Source: Cytophagales bacterium
Lineage (GTDB): Bacteria > Bacteroidota > Bacteroidia > Cytophagales > Cyclobacteriaceae
Length of the DNA: 64,000 bases
Direction of reading: 5' to 3'
Assembly (NCBI GenBank): GCA_022360055.1
Contig: JAKSDO010000021.1
Location: 1 to 64,000, forward strand
The notes under the pieces are model-generated. The model was not told the DNA's origin. It saw only the letters and a program-made list of their open reading frames with translations, and did not search any database. How positions within the stretch are numbered: the stretch's first letter is position 1; each line of letters opens with the position of its first letter. Made by a program: the position numbers and the translations under genes. This document shows positions 1 to 7,771 of the stretch, one piece after another.

Positions 1-55
1 ACATTGTATAAGCGTCATTAAAACGACCGCTTATACTAGACCGTTGAAGCAGACC
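1..55 (+). repeat. attC-like imperfect palindrome, left end cut by window
   Basis: Seen: a perfect 9-bp inverted repeat, GTATAAGCG (6-14) against CGCTTATAC (28-36), followed by ACCGTTGAAGC. The same layout (palindrome, then a GTT-containing box, then a gene start within tens of bases) recurs at 650-701 and 2484-2541. The left outer box would lie before base 1. Reading it as a recombination site is inference. Confidence 0.4.
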
Positions 56-61
56 AACAAA

Positions 62-643
62 ATGCAGAAACAAGATATTGAAACATTTTGTCCTAAGAAC
101 CAGGCAGATTGGCGAAAATGGTTAGAAAAAAATCATCAGTCAAAACAATCTGTTTGGCTTATCTATTTTAAATCATCAACAAAAGTTCCTTCTGTTAGTT
201 GGAGTGAAGCAGTTGATGAAGCACTTTGCTTTGGGTGGATAGATAGCACTAAAAAGACTATTGACAAAGAAAGGTATATGCAATATTTCAGCAGAAGAAA
301 ACCTGATAGCACATGGTCAAAAGTAAACAGAGAAAAAGTTGCCAAACTCATCCAAAACAACCTAATGACAAAAGCAGGTTTTGACAGCATAGAAACTGCT
401 AAACAAAATGGGACATGGTTAATAATGGATGATGTTGAAAAATTGATTATACCGGAGGATTTAAAAATTGCATTGAATAAAAATGAAAGTTCAATGCAAT
501 TTTTTCAGAGCCAGCCAAAATCAATTAAAAAAGCAATGTTACATTGGGTTGTAATTGCTAAAAGAATTGAAACAAGAAAGAAGAGAATTGCAGAAATAGC
601 ACGATTGGCTGCCAAAGGAATAAGACCAAATCAATTTAGATAA
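62..643 (+). CDS. YdeI/OmdA (OmpD-associated) family protein
   Basis: A 193-residue protein of the YdeI/OmdA family, sometimes labelled bacteriocin-protection protein. The biochemical role is not settled. Recognition rests on the early EALCFGWID block (about residues 53-61), the middle YFSRRKPDSTWSKVN stretch, and the basic C-terminal helix ending AAKGIRPNQF. There is no signal peptide or membrane segment, so it should be cytoplasmic. I start at ATG 62; a TTG at 44 is in frame but lies inside the flanking palindrome. The gene stands alone between two attC-like repeats on an AT-rich strip, which suggests acquisition as a cassette. Family call fairly sure, function unknown. Confidence 0.8.
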   Translation: MQKQDIETFCPKNQADWRKWLEKNHQSKQSVWLIYFKSSTKVPSVSWSEAVDEALCFGWIDSTKKTIDKERYMQYFSRRKPDSTWSKVNREKVAKLIQNNLMTKAGFDSIETAKQNGTWLIMDDVEKLIIPEDLKIALNKNESSMQFFQSQPKSIKKAMLHWVVIAKRIETRKKRIAEIARLAAKGIRPNQFR

Positions 644-649
644 AAAAAC

Positions 650-701
650 GGCTTACAAAGGCTAAAACGGCAATAGCCCCTATGCGGCCAGACCGTTAGC
701 C
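650..701 (+). repeat. attC-like imperfect palindrome between cassettes
   Basis: Seen: outer boxes GGCTTAC (650-656) and GTTAGCC (695-701) pair at six of seven positions and enclose a GC-rich, partly self-complementary core. The site lies 6 bases after the stop of the YdeI-like gene and 19 bases before the WYL regulator start. A GTTAGCC-type right box resembles integron attC right ends; function is inferred. Confidence 0.45.
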
Positions 702-720
702 ACAAACAGAACAAATGTAA

Positions 721-1422
721 ATGGAAGAAAAAGAGAAACCAAGACTTTCAAGACTAACCGCTATTCTTACTCAACTACAATCCAAAAGAATTATCACAGC
801 AAAACAACTTGCTGAAAGACATAATGTAAGTGTAAGAACTATTTATCGAGATATACGAACACTCGAAAAATCAGGAATACCTATCATAACCGAAGAAGGT
901 AAAGGCTATTCTATTATGGAAGGATACCACCTTCCACCTGTTCTTTTTACAGAAGCCGAAGCTAATGCTCTAATCACGATAGAACAATTAGCGATAAAAA
1001 ACAAGGACTTGTCATTAGTTGAAAACATTTCAAATGCATTAGAAAAAATAAAAGCCATTTTAAGATGCTCTCAAAAAAGTAATGCGGATTTGTTAGTGGA
1101 TAGAATTTATTTTGGCGGGAATAATAGTGAAAAGAAGACAAGTAACAACTTAATGATGATTCAATCTGCAATCACGCAATATAGAATCTTAACAATTGAA
1201 TATTATTCTTCAGAAAACAATCGGACATCACGAGATATTGAGCCTTTTGCGATCTATAGTATTCATGGAAACTTCTTGCTAATTGCCTTTTGCCGTTTAC
1301 GAAACGATTTTAGACACTTTAGAATCGATTTTATTGAGAACCTTATCACTAAAAGCGAAACATTTCGTCCTCACAATATGACCATAAAAGAATATTTTGA
1401 AAAATATGTAAAAAATCAATAG
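721..1422 (+). CDS. WYL-domain transcriptional regulator (YafY-like)
   Basis: A 233-residue DNA-binding regulator. Residues about 10-60 form an HTH_11/DeoR-like winged helix (AKQLAERHNVSVRTIYRDIR is the recognition region). A linker follows, then a WYL-type ligand-binding domain at about 150-205, where SRDIEPFAIYSIHGNFLLIA is characteristic. WYL proteins usually repress or activate neighbouring genes in response to a ligand that binds the WYL fold; the ligand here is unknown. The next gene starts 69 bases downstream, and a perfect TGACA-N6-TGTCA inverted repeat lies directly after this stop codon, making that gene the likely target. Both probably sit on one cassette. Confidence 0.88.
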   Translation: MEEKEKPRLSRLTAILTQLQSKRIITAKQLAERHNVSVRTIYRDIRTLEKSGIPIITEEGKGYSIMEGYHLPPVLFTEAEANALITIEQLAIKNKDLSLVENISNALEKIKAILRCSQKSNADLLVDRIYFGGNNSEKKTSNNLMMIQSAITQYRILTIEYYSSENNRTSRDIEPFAIYSIHGNFLLIAFCRLRNDFRHFRIDFIENLITKSETFRPHNMTIKEYFEKYVKNQ

Positions 1423-1428
1423 TACCCT

Positions 1429-1444
1429 TGACATATCTCTGTCA
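1429..1444. promoter_or_regulatory. Candidate operator TGACA-N6-TGTCA
   Basis: Seen: TGACA (1429-1433) and TGTCA (1440-1444) are exact reverse complements separated by six bases. The repeat starts 7 bases after the WYL regulator stop and lies 12 bases upstream of a TACATTTG promoter element. A dimeric winged-helix regulator encoded next door is the natural candidate to bind it (inference). Confidence 0.5.
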
Positions 1445-1455
1445 CAGCGTGAATT

Positions 1456-1463
1456 TACATTTG
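1456..1463 (+). promoter_or_regulatory. Bacteroidota -7 element (TACATTTG) for the DUF4345 gene
   Basis: TACATTTG matches the TAnnTTTG -7 consensus used by the primary sigma factor of Bacteroidota. It lies 28 bases before the ATG at 1492. A TTG at 1428-1430 could be the -33 element but is somewhat far (25-base spacer) and overlaps the TGACA/TGTCA palindrome. Confidence 0.5.
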
Positions 1464-1491
1464 CGGAAGTATTAATCAAAAAAAATTAAAA

Positions 1492-1878
1492 ATGGAAATT
1501 ATCAGCATTGTTATTTTATCGTTATCAAGCCTTTTGTTAATCTTTGTCGGTGTGATGAGATTGAGCAATCCAATAAAAACTTACTTGAAAAACTCAGGAA
1601 TAAAACTTGAAAACGATACTAGTTTACTAAATGAAATGCGAGGAGTAGCTGCTGTAATGCTTTGTGTAGGAATCATTGTTCTTTTTGGAACATTTACAGA
1701 AAGACTAACTTTCACTTCGCACTTTGTCGCATCACTCATATTTATAGGTTTTGTGATTGGCAGGCTAATTAGTTTAAAAACTGACGGAAAACCTAGTAAG
1801 CAAATTACTCAGGGAATTTTATTTGAACTTATATTAGGTGCAGCAAATGTTTTCTGCTTAATGAATATTTGGATATAA
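1492..1878 (+). CDS. Small membrane protein, DUF4345-like
   Basis: A 128-residue protein with four predicted membrane segments: the N-terminal ISIVILSLSSLLLIFVGVM, then hydrophobic stretches near residues 50-65, 75-92 and 107-125. The arrangement, with a soluble loop NPIKTYLKNSGIKLEND and the motif NEMRGVAAVML after it, fits the DUF4345 family, whose role is unknown. It sits 69 bases downstream of a WYL regulator with a palindrome and a TAnnTTTG element between them, so it is probably the regulated gene. The cassette ends in a hairpin terminator. Confidence 0.65.
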   Translation: MEIISIVILSLSSLLLIFVGVMRLSNPIKTYLKNSGIKLENDTSLLNEMRGVAAVMLCVGIIVLFGTFTERLTFTSHFVASLIFIGFVIGRLISLKTDGKPSKQITQGILFELILGAANVFCLMNIWI

Positions 1879-1890
1879 ATAGTAAAACTA

Positions 1891-2032
1891 TGCCAGTGGC
1901 TAACAATGTATACAAAAAATAGCTCACTAAGTGCAAAGCATTAAGTTTTGCACTTTTTTATTGCCTTAGGTTGAGCAAATGAAAATTTAGCTTCTTAACA
2001 CGCTACTTTTATATACGAAGCCGTTATGGGCA
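1891..2032 (+). repeat. Long attC-like element enclosing a terminator
   Basis: Seen: the left end TGCC...GGCTAAC (1891-1904) and right end GTTATGGGCA (2023-2032) are partly complementary, and CAATGTATAC near 1905 faces TATACG near 2013. A terminator hairpin occupies the loop. It separates the DUF4345 gene from the VOC gene. The pairing is weaker than at 2484-2541. Confidence 0.35.
1929..1959 (+). terminator. Rho-independent terminator after the WYL/DUF4345 unit
   Basis: AAGTGCAAA (1929-1937) pairs perfectly with TTTGCACTT (1947-1955) around a 9-base loop and runs into a T tract (1954-1959). Confidence 0.75.
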
Positions 2033-2084
2033 GGGAAGAAAAGAAAATTGGTACTAAGCAAATTCCCAAAAAACACAAGTAAAG

Positions 2085-2474
2085 ATGATAAAGTCCGACC
2101 CGATTATTGCCGTAAAAGATGTTGAAAAGACCTCAAAATGGTATCAATCCCTTTTGGGATGCAAAAGTATACATGGTGGAAGTGAATTTGACATATTGGT
2201 AGATGAACATGATGAAGTAATCATTTGTTTGCATAAGTGGGGCGAACATCAACATCCTACAATGATGAATCAAAAAATTATGCCTGGTAATGGTCTGCTA
2301 CTTTATTTCAGGACAAATCAGTTGGAAACGATTAGAAAAAATGCGGAATATGTCGGAAGTAAACTTGAAGAAGAAATTCATATAAATCCGAATACAAGAA
2401 AAAAGGAATTTTCTTTGAGAGATCCTGACGGATACTACTTGACTATTACTGAGTATCATAACTACGAAGGATAA
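2085..2474 (+). CDS. VOC superfamily protein (glyoxalase/bleomycin-resistance fold)
   Basis: A 129-residue cytoplasmic protein built as one vicinal-oxygen-chelate domain. IAVKDVEKTSKWYQSLLGC is the opening beta-alpha unit; IHINPNTRKKEFSLRDPDGYYLTITEY is the closing strand carrying the family-typical RDPDGYYL motif. Members bind a metal and act as lyases, dioxygenases or drug-binding proteins; which applies cannot be read from sequence. A single gene between attC-like repeats, consistent with cassette carriage. The start at ATG 2085 is the only one that keeps the first strand intact. Confidence 0.8.
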   Translation: MIKSDPIIAVKDVEKTSKWYQSLLGCKSIHGGSEFDILVDEHDEVIICLHKWGEHQHPTMMNQKIMPGNGLLLYFRTNQLETIRKNAEYVGSKLEEEIHINPNTRKKEFSLRDPDGYYLTITEYHNYEG

Positions 2475-2483
2475 ATTGAAGAA

Positions 2484-2541
2484 GCCCATAACGCAATGTA
2501 AAAATGCATTGTAAACGCATTTTACACTAAACGTTGCGGGC
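2484..2541 (+). repeat. attC-like imperfect palindrome (best copy)
   Basis: Seen: outer boxes GCCCATAACG (2484-2493) and CGTTGCGGGC (2532-2541) pair except for the central two bases. Inside, TGTAAAAATGC (2497-2507) pairs with GCATTTTACA (2517-2526) leaving one unpaired A. Length 58 bp, AAC/GTT outer boxes and an extrahelical base are hallmarks of integron attC sites. It follows the VOC gene by 9 bases. No integrase gene is present in the window. Confidence 0.55.
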
Positions 2542-2596
2542 AATTAAAAAAATCGATGAAACGTAATCAACTGTTTAAGGAATATAAACCCAGCCC

Positions 2597-2930
2597 TTAA
2601 GTAAAATTGAAAACGACGCTTTTGTCCTTTCAAGACCTGACTTTTTATACAAAACGCACAAATTTGAATGACGTGGTCTTGTGTATTTATTTGATTTACA
2701 GATTATTATAAAAACACGTCATCAGTAGGCTCCTACCTTATCATCTCGAGTTCCCACCCTGTCATCTCGACGTCAGGAGAGATCTGATTGTCTTATACAC
2801 ACAGACAAGTTGCTTCCCATTGTCCCAGCTTTATATACTGTCATTTCAGCGAAGCGGAGAGATCTGGCTTACTTAGTGGGGTGATCCAGTGTCGATTGAA
2901 CCGGATTTCTCACAAAGTTCGAAATAACAC
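2597..2930. repeat. Dispersed intergenic repeat, copy 1 (interrupted)
   Basis: Segment 2597-2640 matches 31419-31460 (TTAAGTAAAATT then GACG and TTTTGTC). Segment 2785-2930 matches 40689-40832, sharing CTGATTGTCTT, CAGACAAG, GGAGAGATCTGGCTTA and GATTTCTCAC at the same order and spacing. Copies also occur at 31419-31562. Between the two segments copy 1 carries about 140 bases not shared. Confidence 0.65.
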
Positions 2931-3012
2931 GTTGGTTAGTGATAAACTCGAAATTTGGGTATATTTAACGCGTAACTGACGGTTATGCGAAACCGTTACA
3001 AGCAAGCATAAA

Positions 3013-4107
3013 ATGAAGAACATTTTAATTTTTACAATTTCGTTCACAATATTGATTTCCTGTCAAAATAAGTCAGAAAGTGATGGATATATCATTCAGG
3101 GAACTGCTAAAAATGTATCTGATAACACCAAAATATTATTGTATCTATATCCGAAAACAAATGTGGTCTTTGATTCCGCTATTGTAGTAAATGGAGAATT
3201 TAATTTTAAAGGGAAAGTCAACCGCCCAACGTTAGCTCATTTAAGAATAATAAGCAGTAGGGATAACAAAACTTTCTGGTTGGAGAACAACAAAATTAAA
3301 ATCAGTGGAGAAAAGGGAAAACTTTCGAACGCGCGAATAAACGGTTCCAAAACACAGAAAGAATCCGAACTACTGTTAGAAAGAAAAGATTCCATTTTTA
3401 AGGAGATGAAAAAACTAGAAGCACTGGTAACAGATAGCAACCGCGATTCTCTATTTGTCATTTATGAACAAATGCAAAATGTAGAGATTGATATCAACAA
3501 GAAATTCATCCGGGATTATCCAGATTCCTATGAAAGCCTTACTCGTCTGAATTGGTCAAAAGAACGGATAGGAAGCGAAGGAACGGCCAAATTGTTTTCA
3601 CAATTAAATGCCAGATTGCATTCCACTGAAGAAGGACAAGCCATAGAATTATTTATAACCAAGAACAAAGATTTAAATATCGGAGACAAATTTGTTGATT
3701 TCGAACAACCCGATATCAATGGAAAAATGGTGAAACTTTCGAAAACAAAAGGAAGGTACACCCTTATTGAGTTTTGGGCTTCCTGGTGTGGTCCCTGCAG
3801 AAGTTTCAACCCGGAACTGGTTGAGCAATATGAGTTATACAACGATAAAGGATTTGAAATCTTTGGGGTTTCACTGGATACCGACATAAAAAAATGGGAA
3901 AAGGCCGTGAAAAAAGATGGATTACCCTGGAAAAATGTAAGTGATTTAAAAGGAGGTGATAATGAAGCCGCCATGATATATGGAGTTCGAGATATCCCGG
4001 ATAATTTCTTAATCGATGAAAATGGTATAATCATTGCCCGCTTTATACGGGGAGAAGAATTGGAAAAGAAACTCAAAGAATTATTCGACAATAATGCCAG
4101 CTTGTAA
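3013..4107 (+). CDS. TlpA-like thioredoxin lipoprotein with DUF4369 N-terminus
   Basis: A 364-residue exported thiol-disulfide protein. The N-terminus is a lipoprotein signal with lipobox LISC (Cys17), so it should be anchored on the periplasmic side of a membrane. Residues about 25-125 form the DUF4369 beta domain common in Bacteroidota. A helical linker follows, then an AhpC/TSA-thioredoxin domain from about 225 with the active-site pair in WCGPC (Cys259 and Cys262). The family reduces or resuscitates periplasmic disulfides, often under oxidative stress. It is monocistronic, with a nested palindrome downstream. Family call firm, physiological partner unknown. Confidence 0.88.
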   Translation: MKNILIFTISFTILISCQNKSESDGYIIQGTAKNVSDNTKILLYLYPKTNVVFDSAIVVNGEFNFKGKVNRPTLAHLRIISSRDNKTFWLENNKIKISGEKGKLSNARINGSKTQKESELLLERKDSIFKEMKKLEALVTDSNRDSLFVIYEQMQNVEIDINKKFIRDYPDSYESLTRLNWSKERIGSEGTAKLFSQLNARLHSTEEGQAIELFITKNKDLNIGDKFVDFEQPDINGKMVKLSKTKGRYTLIEFWASWCGPCRSFNPELVEQYELYNDKGFEIFGVSLDTDIKKWEKAVKKDGLPWKNVSDLKGGDNEAAMIYGVRDIPDNFLIDENGIIIARFIRGEELEKKLKELFDNNASL

Positions 4108-4111
4108 TAAT

Positions 4112-4222
4112 GGCTATAAGTATTGCTTGTTCTCGCATGCACTGAAAATTCCGCAGGGATTTTCAGCCTGGTGTGTACGTACTTGTGAATGTTCGTGCCA
4201 ACCCGCACAACTACTCATAGCC
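4112..4222 (+). repeat. Nested imperfect palindrome between TlpA-like and AraC genes
   Basis: Outer arms GGCTATAAGTATTG (4112-4125) and CAACTACTCATAGCC (4208-4222) pair with one mismatch and one bulge. Inside, CTGAAAATTCC (4142-4152) pairs with GGATTTTCAG (4157-4166) with one extra T. It resembles the attC-like elements upstream but lacks clear AAC/GTT boxes. Confidence 0.4.
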
Positions 4223-4259
4223 GAGACCGCTGTGCTTCACTTAGGAAAAACAAACATTA

Positions 4260-5075
4260 ATGAATTATCAAACCTTTCAGCCCCACCCGGATTTAGAATC
4301 GCTAATTAGTTGTTATTGGACTTTGGAAGTGCCTGCAACAGATGATGCTCAAAGACAACGAATAATTCCTGACGGCACAATCGAAATGGCATTTATACTT
4401 GGAGATGACATAAAACGATATACTACCGAAGATAATTTCATTCTACAACCTCGTTCAATGGTACTGGGACAAACTATTGAACCTTTTTATATAGAACCGG
4501 CAGGATATGTCAACACATTTGCAATCCGTTTTTATCCATACGGGTTTGCCAATTTCGTAACTGTGCCTATCAGAACGTTGGCAAACAAGGAGACACCCAT
4601 AGAAATGTTATTTGGAGAAGAAACCGCCAAAAAATTAGAACAGGAAATAATTCAGGCAACCGATGCCAAACAAAGAATAGAGATAATCGAACGTTTTCTT
4701 CTGAAGAAACTAAGCGAACCGTCAACGGTCGACAATATTGTTAAAACAACCATAGATGCACTCTTATCAACAAAGGGAAGTACATCTATAAGTAATATTC
4801 TTAAAGAAGATTTATCCAAAAGAAGGCAACTTGAGAGAAAATTCGCGAGACAAATAGGTATCAGTCCTAAACAGTTAGGTAAAGTAATTCGATTACAAAG
4901 TGCTCTGAAAATGTTGCTTAACGAAGAAGGAGAAAACCTGACTAACATTGCTTATGAAAGTGAATACTACGACCAGGCACATTTTATCAAAGACTTTAAG
5001 GAGTTTACCGGAATTAGCCCCAAAGAGTTTCTAGGGAATGAAAATATGACGCTTTCTTCCGTTTTCTACAAATGA
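4260..5075 (+). CDS. AraC-family transcriptional regulator (DUF6597-type N-terminus)
   Basis: A 271-residue soluble regulator. Residues 1-110 match the N-terminal sensor domain found in many Bacteroidota AraC proteins (PHPDLESLISCYWTLEVP, IPDGTIEMAFILGD, FAIRFYPYGFANF). The C-terminal 100 residues are a double helix-turn-helix AraC domain ending SEYYDQAHFIKDFKEFTGISPKEF, the usual signature. The effector is unknown. A secreted VOC-domain gene starts 76 bases downstream on the same strand and is a likely target. Confidence 0.88.
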   Translation: MNYQTFQPHPDLESLISCYWTLEVPATDDAQRQRIIPDGTIEMAFILGDDIKRYTTEDNFILQPRSMVLGQTIEPFYIEPAGYVNTFAIRFYPYGFANFVTVPIRTLANKETPIEMLFGEETAKKLEQEIIQATDAKQRIEIIERFLLKKLSEPSTVDNIVKTTIDALLSTKGSTSISNILKEDLSKRRQLERKFARQIGISPKQLGKVIRLQSALKMLLNEEGENLTNIAYESEYYDQAHFIKDFKEFTGISPKEFLGNENMTLSSVFYK

Positions 5076-5120
5076 AATGAGCGTGTCGCATTTTTACAAT
5101 TTCGTTGCTCAGTGGTAATA

Positions 5121-5128
5121 TAATTTTG
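5121..5128 (+). promoter_or_regulatory. -7 element (TAATTTTG) for the secreted VOC gene
   Basis: Exact TAnnTTTG match 23 bases before the ATG at 5152. No convincing -33 TTTG lies at the usual distance. The gene can be transcribed separately from the AraC regulator. Confidence 0.45.
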
Positions 5129-5151
5129 CCTCAACATTTTAATTGAGAAAC

Positions 5152-5628
5152 ATGAAGAGAACAATACTCGGTATTTCTACAGCAATATTAGTCCTGAGCT
5201 TTGTTGCTTTTAATAATAAAAACAATTCAAATTCAACCTTAAATCAAAGTACAAAAGACATGAACAGTTATATTTCCATTTTTGAAATTCCGGCAACAGA
5301 TATTTCACGAGCAATCGAATTTTATCAGGCAATTTTAGAGATTAAAATTGAGAAAATGGATTTCCCAGGCATGGAAATGGGCTTACTGCCATATGAAGGA
5401 CAGATGGTCACCGGCGTTATAATGAAAGTAGAAGGATTCCAACCTTCGGCAGATGGAGTAACCGTATACCTAAATGGCGGGGACAACCTTCAGGTAATTC
5501 TTGATAAAGTCGAGAAAAATGGTGGAAAAATCATTGTTCCCAAAACACCTCATGCTGATGAAAGTGGGTATTTCGCAATGTTTCTTGATTCGGAAGGCAA
5601 TAAAATGGGATTACATTCGCCTAATTGA
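5152..5628 (+). CDS. Exported VOC (glyoxalase-like) protein
   Basis: A 158-residue protein from ATG 5152 (an in-frame TTG at 5143 adds three residues and is less likely). Residues 1-21 form a hydrophobic signal or anchor (TILGISTAILVLSFVAF). After an Asn-rich spacer the VOC domain begins near residue 38: ISIFEIPATDISRAIEFYQAIL is the opening unit and GYFAMFLDSEGNKMGLHS the closing one. Most relatives are cytoplasmic; an export signal on this fold is uncommon. Its place after an AraC regulator suggests inducible expression. Substrate unknown. Confidence 0.78.
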   Translation: MKRTILGISTAILVLSFVAFNNKNNSNSTLNQSTKDMNSYISIFEIPATDISRAIEFYQAILEIKIEKMDFPGMEMGLLPYEGQMVTGVIMKVEGFQPSADGVTVYLNGGDNLQVILDKVEKNGGKIIVPKTPHADESGYFAMFLDSEGNKMGLHSPN

Positions 5629-5658
5629 TTGAAGGAAAAAGCGAAGGGCATAAAAGCG

Positions 5659-5690
5659 AAAGCGGTTCGGGTGCAAACTTGAACCGCTTT
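5659..5690 (+). terminator. Hairpin terminator after the VOC gene
   Basis: AAAGCGGTTC (5659-5668) pairs perfectly with GAACCGCTTT (5681-5690) around a 12-base loop; further flanking AAGCG/CGCTT can extend the stem. The T tract is short. Confidence 0.55.
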
Positions 5691-5876
5691 TGCGCTTAAA
5701 TAAATGTTATCCATATTGTACTATTCAAAGGAGTTAACCAATGATACAAGGCTAAAAACAAGAAAAGGCGAACCTGGAATTAGCTCGACTTTATATTTTT
5801 ACTCCTCAAAAATCAATTTTCAAGGAAGGCCTAAGGTAGTAATCAAGCATAGGTTCGTATCCCTTTCTTCATACGT

Positions 5877-6392
5877 TTAGTTCGTTTTTTCGATCAAAGA
5901 ATTACTCATTTTTAGAATTGACTTTTTTGCCCCGGATGACAAAGAGTCTAAATATTGGCTTTGAGTAAAGTATGCTATTTCATTGGATAATTCGGGATAC
6001 CGTTTCGCTATTTTAGCGATCAGCTTGAAAGCATTAAATCGAACGGATGGCTTTTTATGTATCTTTTCCCAAACATCTACACAGATGTCGAAAAGAATCC
6101 CTTCGTTCTCCCGGGCGAGCTCCATTTTCTGAAGAATGATGAATAGTTCCCGCTGTTGCGCATCACTCTTTGAGGGGATTGTTTCAATTAACCTGCTGAT
6201 ATGGCCTTTCAAGCGTGGGTCGTTTTCTTCCATACAACTCCATAATAACCAGGATGCTCTCCATGAATATGGCAGCTTATCCGAGGTCGCCAACTCTATC
6301 AGTACATCAAAATCCTCCGGATGAGCGGCAATGTAAGACACCATTGCTGCTTTGTTATAGTTTGTCAGGATATATTCTACATCCGCTTTCAA
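5877..6392 (-). CDS. HEAT-repeat-like protein of unknown function
   Basis: A 171-residue all-helical cytoplasmic protein. Successive amphipathic helices (FDVLIELATSDKLPYSWRASWLLW, LKGHISRLIETI, QRELFIILQKMELA, VRFNAFKLIAKIAKRYPEL) have the spacing of HEAT/ARM repeats and suggest a protein-binding scaffold. No catalytic motif is seen. The start is a TTG only 8 bases after the stop of the upstream membrane-protein gene, so translation is probably coupled. I do not recognise a named family. Confidence 0.6.
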   Translation of the reverse strand: MKADVEYILTNYNKAAMVSYIAAHPEDFDVLIELATSDKLPYSWRASWLLWSCMEENDPRLKGHISRLIETIPSKSDAQQRELFIILQKMELARENEGILFDICVDVWEKIHKKPSVRFNAFKLIAKIAKRYPELSNEIAYFTQSQYLDSLSSGAKKSILKMSNSLIEKTN

Positions 6393-6400
6393 TCCCGGTT

Positions 6401-6787
6401 TTATTTTTTATTTGTCAATGCTACACCGATCATTATACTCATTACGGGCATAACAATATACCTCAATCCGATTTGAAGAAAATAATCCGCAACAGACATA
6501 CCCGACATGGGAATTAATATAAATAAATCTAAAAGGATATTTATGACCAACCAAGTCATGCCGACATAAATTCCTTCTTTCAAATAACCGGTATCGATTT
6601 TCTTAAAGTACGATATTAAAAGGATAGCTCCTGAAATTGAGCCAACTATGATCATTATGGTTTTAAAAAAGAAAATATCAATTCTTAAACCCCCTTCTTT
6701 GGTGTAAAAAAAGAATGACGTGACAAATGGTATTAACCATGCCAAAAATCCGTACAAAACGTTTCTAATGTGTTTATTCATTTTCAT
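6401..6787 (-). CDS. Four-helix membrane protein of unknown function
   Basis: A 128-residue protein with four hydrophobic segments: residues about 9-28, 42-62, 74-93 and 103-123, joined by short loops. A second Met two codons in is an equally good start. It is the first gene of a two-gene unit with the HEAT-like protein (8-base gap). No family motif is recognisable. Confidence 0.6.
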   Translation of the reverse strand: MKMNKHIRNVLYGFLAWLIPFVTSFFFYTKEGGLRIDIFFFKTIMIIVGSISGAILLISYFKKIDTGYLKEGIYVGMTWLVINILLDLFILIPMSGMSVADYFLQIGLRYIVMPVMSIMIGVALTNKK

Positions 6788-6965
6788 AATCGCTATATTA
6801 AATTGTGAGTAAGATCAAAGTTTTCAATTATCGTGTTTCCATTTTTTTGTAAAGAAAACATGCTTTGGTGTCAACCTTATGTCAGTATGTCTGAAAAGCT
6901 TTTATTAATTGCTTTGCTTTTCCCATTACGGACTCTTTCCGAATATCTATTGCTTAGTCATCTGA

Positions 6966-7763
6966 TTAGCTGCCCATCAGGTACTGAAGCCAATAGTTTA
7001 CCTCTTGAATATGCTGTAGGTAATTTGTGATTGATTCGGGTAAACCCTCCTTTTTCTCAAGTTTGGATACAAATTTCTCCACATCTGCAATCGATGCAAA
7101 CACCCCATCATTTATAAGAATTTCTGACATGTATCTGGCAATAAATATCATATCCGAAATTTTAAATTCCGGATGATATTGCACCCCAAAGAATTCCGAA
7201 TTTTTATTTTTTATGGTTAAAGCCTGAACTTTTGAATGACTATTTCCCGCCAATATGGTTGAGTTTTCCGGTAGATCTACGACCTCATCCATATGAATGC
7301 AAAGCGCACTGTACGGCTTGTTTCTCCCTTGAAGATAAGGGGTCCTTTTCCCCGCTTCAGTTAATTCAACAGGGGCACTAATTCCAAATTCTCTCCCTTT
7401 CGGGCAAGCGCTTACCTTTCCGCCGGCAACAACTACGGCAAGCTGTAACCCCCAGCAACTGCCATAAAAGGGCACACCGCTCACGAACACGTCTTCCGTG
7501 AAGGTAAGTTGTTGTTGAACGCATGAAACCGGATCATTTACATATAGCGAACTCCCCGTCCACAATATCCCGTCAAACTTTCTAAGGGATTTGACCGAAG
7601 GCAACACGGCATCATCGTCTGCCGGAAATGCAACCTCCAAATGCGCATCAGGTCGTAGTAATTTCAGCATAGTCATAAACCGCTTATGATATGGAACGCC
7701 TCCATATTTTTCTCGCTTTTGCCAGATTTCCCGGCTATTACCTTCGACGATCAGCAGATGCAT
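6966..7763 (-). CDS. Class I glutamine amidotransferase-like hydrolase (putative gamma-glutamylglycine hydrolase)
   Basis: A 265-residue single-domain class I amidotransferase. The nucleophile is the Cys of GSCWGLQ and the catalytic His-Glu pair is in VQYHPE. There is no synthetase domain, so it acts alone as a gamma-glutamyl hydrolase, as IpuF- and PuuD-type enzymes do. It is the last gene of a five-gene operon and starts 8 bases after the alcohol dehydrogenase stop. The order fits hydrolysis of gamma-glutamylglycine to glutamate and glycine as the final step. The fold is certain; the substrate is inferred from neighbours. Confidence 0.72.
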   Translation of the reverse strand: MHLLIVEGNSREIWQKREKYGGVPYHKRFMTMLKLLRPDAHLEVAFPADDDAVLPSVKSLRKFDGILWTGSSLYVNDPVSCVQQQLTFTEDVFVSGVPFYGSCWGLQLAVVVAGGKVSACPKGREFGISAPVELTEAGKRTPYLQGRNKPYSALCIHMDEVVDLPENSTILAGNSHSKVQALTIKNKNSEFFGVQYHPEFKISDMIFIARYMSEILINDGVFASIADVEKFVSKLEKKEGLPESITNYLQHIQEVNYWLQYLMGS

Positions 7764-7771
7764 ATACCCGA

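Larger units (their letters stand above)
2475..3012. other. Intergenic stretch, dispersed repeat, no gene
   Basis: 538 bases without a convincing gene. It begins with the attC-like palindrome, then holds a diverged and interrupted copy of a dispersed repeat (see 2597-2930). Just before the next gene, ACGGTT-N6-AACCGT (2981-2998) forms a short hairpin beside a GTTATGCG box. The small open frame at 2788-2979 is translated repeat sequence. Confidence 0.6.

Noticed and set aside
2788-2979. 63-codon plus-strand open frame
   Set aside because: It lies entirely in the dispersed intergenic repeat, whose other copies carry shifts and stops.
3528-4208. 226-codon minus-strand frame opposite the TlpA-like gene
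   Set aside because: Complete overlap with a gene that has clear domains; the antisense translation shows no motif.
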